A stretch of DNA of 64,000 bases from Kluyveromyces lactis (taxonomy: Eukaryota > Ascomycota > Saccharomycetes > Saccharomycetales > Saccharomycetaceae): contig NC_006037.1 in assembly GCF_000002515.2 (NCBI RefSeq), positions 620,001 to 684,000 on the forward strand, in the 5' to 3' direction. Both the position numbers and the translations under genes were made by a program. Below are positions 59,469 to 64,000 of the stretch, one piece after another. The first letter of the stretch is position 1. Each line of letters opens with the position of its first letter. Under the pieces are notes generated by a model. That model was not told where the DNA came from. It was given only the letters and a program-made list of their open reading frames with translations, and made no database searches.

Positions 59469-61631
59469 TTAACGGTACCAAAATGAATTCACACCGAATT
59501 TTTCCCATTGTTGCTTATTGAAGGCACACTCAATGTTTTCAACGTAGCCATTACGTTCAATATCCTTGACCGTTGTGGCCGATATATGAGAACATCCATC
59601 GATAACCAAAGTTTTAAGTGTTATTCCATTATCAAAGAGTTCTCTTATAATGTCATAAAGTTGATATCCTTGCATAGAAGGATTAAACGACAGGTCCAAC
59701 CTACTTAATGAACCAATTTCTGATATGACAAGTGCTAACTGCCTGAAAGCTCTAACCTGGTGAGAACTCATATTCGGTACACTGAGATCCCTTAGATGCG
59801 TCATATGCCGTAAAAACAGAAATGCAGTACTTTCTATGTCTGTCCTTGGGTAAAGTTCATCTGACATTTCGAATACATTTCCGATGTTTAGCTTTCTAAT
59901 AGAAGGAAGTTCATTTAACAACCTATATAGCACACTTCTTGCAATGGCAGAGTTCATGATGTCTAAAGTCTGGACCGCTCCAAGATTTGCAAGAATGGGT
60001 TCGATTTGTTCATCGGTCCACATTTGGCCATTGAAGCTCCTATTAGATTCAGTGGAACTTTCCCTAAAGGTGAAATATTTTAAGCGCTTCAAAACGTTTG
60101 GCTCTTGCAAGCTCTGTAAGAATCCCATCAAAGACAAACCGGTGTTCCGCTCTAGCCAAAGATCCGTGAGGTTGGGGAACTTTTTTATCCAATCTGCAGT
60201 CTGGTTAAATCTGAAATCACGGTTGGTAACAATAAGTTTTGACACATTGGCAAACCGCAGGGTGTCCGAAGAAAAGATGCAAGCAAACGGCGTGGGACCT
60301 GTCCATCCATTATCTTTGAATATTAACTTAATGGATTGTAAGGAACGACTTATATTGTCATTGTTCGGAAACTGCAATTGTCTGCGTCTGTGTATGGAAG
60401 AATTTCTACCTGGCACCATAGCGGTCCCAATAAGTACCTCGATTTTCTTTAAATTATCGATACGTTCAAGGAAAACAACATCCTCATCTGCCCAATGGTT
60501 AGGATCATAATGGCCAAAGACAGAGAACTCTTGAAGATTCGCAATCAATTTTTCCTTATCCGAGATCAATTGAAGTACCTTCAAGATATTCAAATTAGTG
60601 AATTGTAAGACCAGTTTCTTCACTTCCTGGTCCAATCCGTTGAACAGTAACTGTGAACACTTAGCTTCTTCATTAGTGGCCATTACAGAGAAGTTCAGAT
60701 ATTGAATGACGGAGCTCACACACCGTTTCGTTTTCACGAACCTTAACAGTGAATTAATCTTCGAATAATTTGTCTTGGGAACACTTAAATAGTCTATAAT
60801 CATTGGAGTGGTCGATAGTTTTCGATACCAAAATTTGGATACCAGCATACATGATGTGATATCCTTTGTATCCAATCGCCGCATGATAGATATCACAAGT
60901 TCTGTTGGGAAAGTTTGGATAGGGTCTATAGTTGCTCGTTTCATTTTCTTATTCATCGTTGAACCGTCATGGTCTTGATCTGTATCGGAGACAAGGTCAT
61001 TTTCCTCAATGTCCTCATTGTTAACTAGTTTCTGCTCTATTAAAACACGCTTCTTACTTGGTATCTGTTCGGAATTCCTAGCCCCGGATTCAGCATCATT
61101 GCTATTAACCAACTGCATAGCGTTCCTTTTCAATAATTCCTCGTACCGATCACTGAAAAGCTTCTCATGTACCGGAGACACGAGAACCCCGCGTTCCTTC
61201 AACTCTTTCACAAGTTTCCTTCCGCTCTTGTATACCTGCCTTGCCCTATCACCCTTATCAGCCAGCTCGTACGACTTCCCGAGCCTTAACAAGGCCCTAG
61301 TACTAGACGGTTCAATCTTGCAGAAATACTGTGATTCCTTAACGGCTCGTGCATAGTCGCCAACTTTCATCAAACACGATATCCTGCTATCCAATAGTTT
61401 CACGTACAGAGGATGGTAAGCCTTACTCTCATCGTAAGCACATCTCTTGGGCATTCCAGCACGTATACGAATATTTTCCACCATTTCCATCGGATACGAT
61501 CGTGACACTTTCATGGCTTTTGAGAAAAGACCCAACGCCTTGGAATATTCCCTACATTGCATCCATTTCAGCCCCAGCTCATAAGTCCTAGTCAGCAGCC
61601 CATCGTCTAAAGCATCGATTTCTTCACCCAT
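59469..61631 (-). CDS. DIA2: F-box protein Dia2 (SCF ubiquitin ligase, replisome)
   Basis: 720 residues (S. cerevisiae 732). N-terminal TPR repeats (about 10-130; ALGLFSKAMKVSRSYPM, SSTRALLRLGKSYELADKGD) are followed by a charged nuclear linker with KKRVLIEQK. The F-box is at about 235-280 (TFPTELVISIMRRLDTKDIT), and leucine-rich repeats run to the end. SCF-Dia2 travels with the replisome through Mrc1 and Ctf4 and ubiquitinates Mcm7 to unload CMG at termination. Convergent with the lipase gene. Confidence 0.93.
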   Translation of the reverse strand: MGEEIDALDDGLLTRTYELGLKWMQCREYSKALGLFSKAMKVSRSYPMEMVENIRIRAGMPKRCAYDESKAYHPLYVKLLDSRISCLMKVGDYARAVKESQYFCKIEPSSTRALLRLGKSYELADKGDRARQVYKSGRKLVKELKERGVLVSPVHEKLFSDRYEELLKRNAMQLVNSNDAESGARNSEQIPSKKRVLIEQKLVNNEDIEENDLVSDTDQDHDGSTMNKKMKRATIDPIQTFPTELVISIMRRLDTKDITSCMLVSKFWYRKLSTTPMIIDYLSVPKTNYSKINSLLRFVKTKRCVSSVIQYLNFSVMATNEEAKCSQLLFNGLDQEVKKLVLQFTNLNILKVLQLISDKEKLIANLQEFSVFGHYDPNHWADEDVVFLERIDNLKKIEVLIGTAMVPGRNSSIHRRRQLQFPNNDNISRSLQSIKLIFKDNGWTGPTPFACIFSSDTLRFANVSKLIVTNRDFRFNQTADWIKKFPNLTDLWLERNTGLSLMGFLQSLQEPNVLKRLKYFTFRESSTESNRSFNGQMWTDEQIEPILANLGAVQTLDIMNSAIARSVLYRLLNELPSIRKLNIGNVFEMSDELYPRTDIESTAFLFLRHMTHLRDLSVPNMSSHQVRAFRQLALVISEIGSLSRLDLSFNPSMQGYQLYDIIRELFDNGITLKTLVIDGCSHISATTVKDIERNGYVENIECAFNKQQWEKFGVNSFWYR

Positions 61632-62056
61632 TGGTTCATTGTTAATTTTACAACAAAATGATGCGTCACCAGTTGCTCTCTTTATCTACAGATTAAAGTG
61701 TCACTGTTTTCCGCACTGCGTTCTTTACGGAGATTTTACCAACCAGTTAATCTCACTCTACCCACTGCTACAGTCGTGCAGAATGGCATTAACACAATGC
61801 ACCCGGTTATATCCTACATGTTTTTCCATAAAGAGATATGTTCAGGGTCCAATTCTTACTTCGAACATCAATTCTAAATCGCACGATTTAACCTTTCAAC
61901 GTTGATATATAAGGTAAATAATGACAAAACACGTTGATATGACTGGTCTTTGGCACTAATTGTGTGCGTTATACGTCAGGACTGCAATTTGAATCAAGAT
62001 TGGTAGCGGTAATAGACACTAGTGAGAGGTGAACACGGATACACGTTTGATTAACC
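61632..62056. promoter_or_regulatory. Divergent promoter of DIA2 and ATX2
   Basis: 425 bp without a credible gene; an 88-codon frame at 61639-61905 has no family features. No strong motif was recognised. Confidence 0.4.
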
Positions 62057-63001
62057 ATGTCTCAGCTGCTAGAACCTTTACTTTCGGCAGTATTCCTATT
62101 CTTTGCGACATTAGGAACGGGGCTTATCCCGGTGATGTACATGAGTAAGCTAGCTGAGAAGGGAGACTCTGGCATGGGGTACTTGAAGTATGTGTCTGAT
62201 TTCGGTATTGGTATGTTGTTAGGTACTTCTTGTTTACTAGTGATACCGGAAGGTGTCGAGAAATTCGGTGATAAGGGTGGCCGTGGGTTTGGGATCAGTT
62301 TGTTATTGGGATTCATGATTCTATATGGACTAGATAGGTTCTTACATGCACTGCAAGCTGGTCACATCTTAAGTGGTTCGTTTGATGCTTCTGCTGCGCC
62401 TGATCCTCTTGAGAGGAATATCGATTTGATCAATCCAAGGAAGACGGTGCCATTTATCTTAACGAACAATATCGTATTCGCGTTGGTAATCCATGCATTC
62501 TCTGATGGACTGGCGTTGGGGATTGCCGAATCCTACGATTCGTTGAAATTCGTGATGTTGATCGCCATTATTATACATAAAATTCCTGCGACGCTTTCCT
62601 TGACGGGGATTATGATTTCGAAACAGAGATTACCCAAACTACAAGTAATCTCTAATCTTATTGCATTCAGTATATCCACACCGTTCGGGTTGCTATTCGT
62701 GATCCTGATGAGATTCGTCAGCAAGGACCTAATCGAGAAAATGAGCGATGGGCTATTGGTTCTGAGCGGTAGTAGTTTATTGTATGCTTCATTGCTTGCG
62801 TTGATCTCACCAAGTAAGGACCAGGAACAACAGTTACAGAATGATGGCCCGATCCCAGTGTCGGGTTCTGTTTTAGAGATGGGCGAAGGTGTTACCACTG
62901 AAGAGAAAATAGAACAAGAATCACTTCCAGATGTCAGATTGTTACTCTTGGGTATCTTTATCCCGTTAATGATCTCTTTCTTCGCTCCTCATGATAGCTA
63001 A
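62057..63001 (+). CDS. ATX2: ZIP-family Golgi manganese transporter Atx2
   Basis: 314 residues (S. cerevisiae 313). Eight membrane segments are seen, with the ZIP metal-binding motifs HAFSDGLALG in TM4 and HKIPATLSLTG in TM5 carrying the conserved His residues, and a variable loop after TM3. Atx2 is a Golgi protein controlling cytosolic and Golgi manganese, found as a suppressor of sod1 loss. Order matches YOR079C beside DIA2. Confidence 0.93.
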   Translation: MSQLLEPLLSAVFLFFATLGTGLIPVMYMSKLAEKGDSGMGYLKYVSDFGIGMLLGTSCLLVIPEGVEKFGDKGGRGFGISLLLGFMILYGLDRFLHALQAGHILSGSFDASAAPDPLERNIDLINPRKTVPFILTNNIVFALVIHAFSDGLALGIAESYDSLKFVMLIAIIIHKIPATLSLTGIMISKQRLPKLQVISNLIAFSISTPFGLLFVILMRFVSKDLIEKMSDGLLVLSGSSLLYASLLALISPSKDQEQQLQNDGPIPVSGSVLEMGEGVTTEEKIEQESLPDVRLLLLGIFIPLMISFFAPHDS

Positions 63002-63111
63002 AGCCAATCAGGAAACTCCTCTTTTAGATAATACATTATACACGAGACAAATCACATGTATAAAGACCTGTATATTTGAATAGATAGGTACATGTGGGCA
63101 CAAATCCTCTT

Positions 63112-63864
63112 CTATTTACGTTTGAGACTTCTTCTTTTCAACCATTTATCCTTTGATTTCATGACACTGGTTTCCTTTTTTGGAGCCAGTGTCTTAGATA
63201 CCTTCATCGACGATAGCAAGTTCACAGTGACAGGTCCTTTCTGTATTTGGGTCTTTCTCAATTCCCTTAGTGATCTCTTCTTTTGTTTCCGTAATTCTTC
63301 TTTTAGGGCCTGTTCTTCTTCTCTTTGCGCTTCTGCCGAGAAAGTAATATGTTTCGGCGTAGCCTTTGCGAAGGAAGATGCAGATCCACTTTCTAGCTCA
63401 TCAAAGAACTCTTGTGGTAACTCTTCCGGCTCATCATTATCCGAACCCTGCTGCGCTACTAATTGTCGTTCAAACTCTAACATCTTTTCTCTCTGTTTCT
63501 CCTCCTCAGACTCGAGCAGCTTCTTCTTCTTCTCTAGCTGCTGTTGCTTGAACACTTTCTCGTTCTTTCGTCTCTTCTCTCTAGCTGCCTCTTCTTGTAA
63601 CCTTGCAGCCTCTTCTCTTTCCTGAATCCTTTTCTCTATAGCATCTTTCCCACTACTCAAGCCTTCTTCTTCTGGCGCATCGCTATCACTCTCACTCTCA
63701 CTTTCACTTTCACCATTCGCTTCTGCTTTTGTTGGTTTGAGAGCATCTAGGGTAGAGTTGCCCTCATCAGCTGTATGGAATGAATCATCCGCATCATCAT
63801 CGAACTTCAAGTGTCTCTTCGCTACCAGTGCAGCACCAGAACCTAGAACTTTCTTCAAACCCAT
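63112..63864 (-). CDS. BUD21: SSU processome protein Bud21/Utp16
   Basis: 250 residues (S. cerevisiae 214). It is a highly charged coiled-coil protein: an acidic Ser-rich part (about 40-70, SESESESDSDAPEEEG), a long K/E/R coiled coil (about 78-125), PQEFFDELESGSAS, and a conserved basic end with GPVTVNLLSSMKVSKTLAPK. Utp16 belongs to the U3 snoRNP complex that cleaves pre-18S rRNA. A perfect PAC repeat lies about 120 bp upstream at the window edge. Order matches YOR078W. Confidence 0.9.
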   Translation of the reverse strand: MGLKKVLGSGAALVAKRHLKFDDDADDSFHTADEGNSTLDALKPTKAEANGESESESESDSDAPEEEGLSSGKDAIEKRIQEREEAARLQEEAAREKRRKNEKVFKQQQLEKKKKLLESEEEKQREKMLEFERQLVAQQGSDNDEPEELPQEFFDELESGSASSFAKATPKHITFSAEAQREEEQALKEELRKQKKRSLRELRKTQIQKGPVTVNLLSSMKVSKTLAPKKETSVMKSKDKWLKRRSLKRK

Positions 63865-63982
63865 TGTTATATTTCTCAGTAAACTCTTGCCACTTGTCTA
63901 ATCCAATGCACAATTGAACAGAAACACTGACAGAACGGTAACACGACCTGCTTCATGGACTAGTTCCAGTGGTTCATCTCAT

Positions 63983-63995
63983 CTCATCTCATCGC
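63983..63995 (-). promoter_or_regulatory. PAC element upstream of BUD21
   Basis: CTCATCTCATCGC reads GCGATGAGATGAG on the gene's strand, with an extra TCATC repeat on the gene-proximal side, 119-131 bp before the ATG. This fits the ribosome-biogenesis regulon. Confidence 0.8.
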
Positions 63996-64000
63996 TTTGT

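Noticed and set aside
63092-63625. 177-codon plus-strand ORF rich in Phe, Ser and Cys
   Set aside because: Antisense of the BUD21 coiled coil, whose glutamate and lysine codons read as Ser, Phe and Leu.

Overview
The window is nuclear DNA of a budding yeast that split from the Saccharomyces lineage before its whole-genome duplication, most likely Kluyveromyces and probably K. lactis (the species is inferred). Three observations support this. Genes are dense and mostly intronless, and the few introns carry GTATGT-type donors and TACTAAC branch points. Base composition is about 40% GC. Gene order interleaves pairs of S. cerevisiae regions that are now on separate chromosomes (YDR338-341 with YHR090-091, YOL110-121 with YNL293-302, YOR078-081 with the YKR089 locus), with one gene here where S. 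cerevisiae keeps two (ArgRS, RPS19, RPL18, TRF4/5, CLA4/SKM1, MSB3/4, TGL4/5).

Region 1 (1-8170): the 5' part of an LrgA/LrgB-like membrane protein gene, then an old tandem duplication. Each unit holds a tRNA-Lys(CTT) gene and a GAP1-type general amino-acid permease. Coding sequences are nearly identical over long patches while flanks have drifted, which suggests gene conversion. The first unit keeps a cluster of GATAA sites near its permease start; the second has none within about 500 bp.

Region 2 (8170-26570): a MATE-family transporter, the NuA4 subunit YNG2, a DUF4112 protein, FCF1, a single arginyl-tRNA synthetase gene with a mitochondrial presequence and a better-placed internal ATG, intron-containing SAE3 (meiotic recombination), STI1 with a heat-shock element, the methyltransferase RKM4, BUB3, PEX29, SNM1 and the sirtuin HST3.

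Region 3 (26570-43900): spliced RPS19 and RPL18, separated by an odd GC-rich, highly foldable island of about 240 bp; then MCH4, a mitochondrial one-cysteine peroxiredoxin, RRI2 (COP9 signalosome), the GPI wall protein TOS6 with four SBF-type sites upstream, MSN1 with a 37-glutamine tract, TRF4, PTH4 and a CLA4-type PAK kinase.

Region 4 (43900-64000): MON2, MRX7, RIM21, MSB3/4, MDY2, SHR5, a TGL4/5 lipase, DIA2, ATX2 and BUD21.

Ribosome-biogenesis promoter elements (PAC, usually with RRPE) lie upstream of FCF1, RKM4, SNM1, TRF4, PTH4 and BUD21. I saw no transposon, LTR, CRISPR array, centromere or rRNA. Gene names rest on recognising protein sequence and on gene order recalled from S. cerevisiae; no database search was run.
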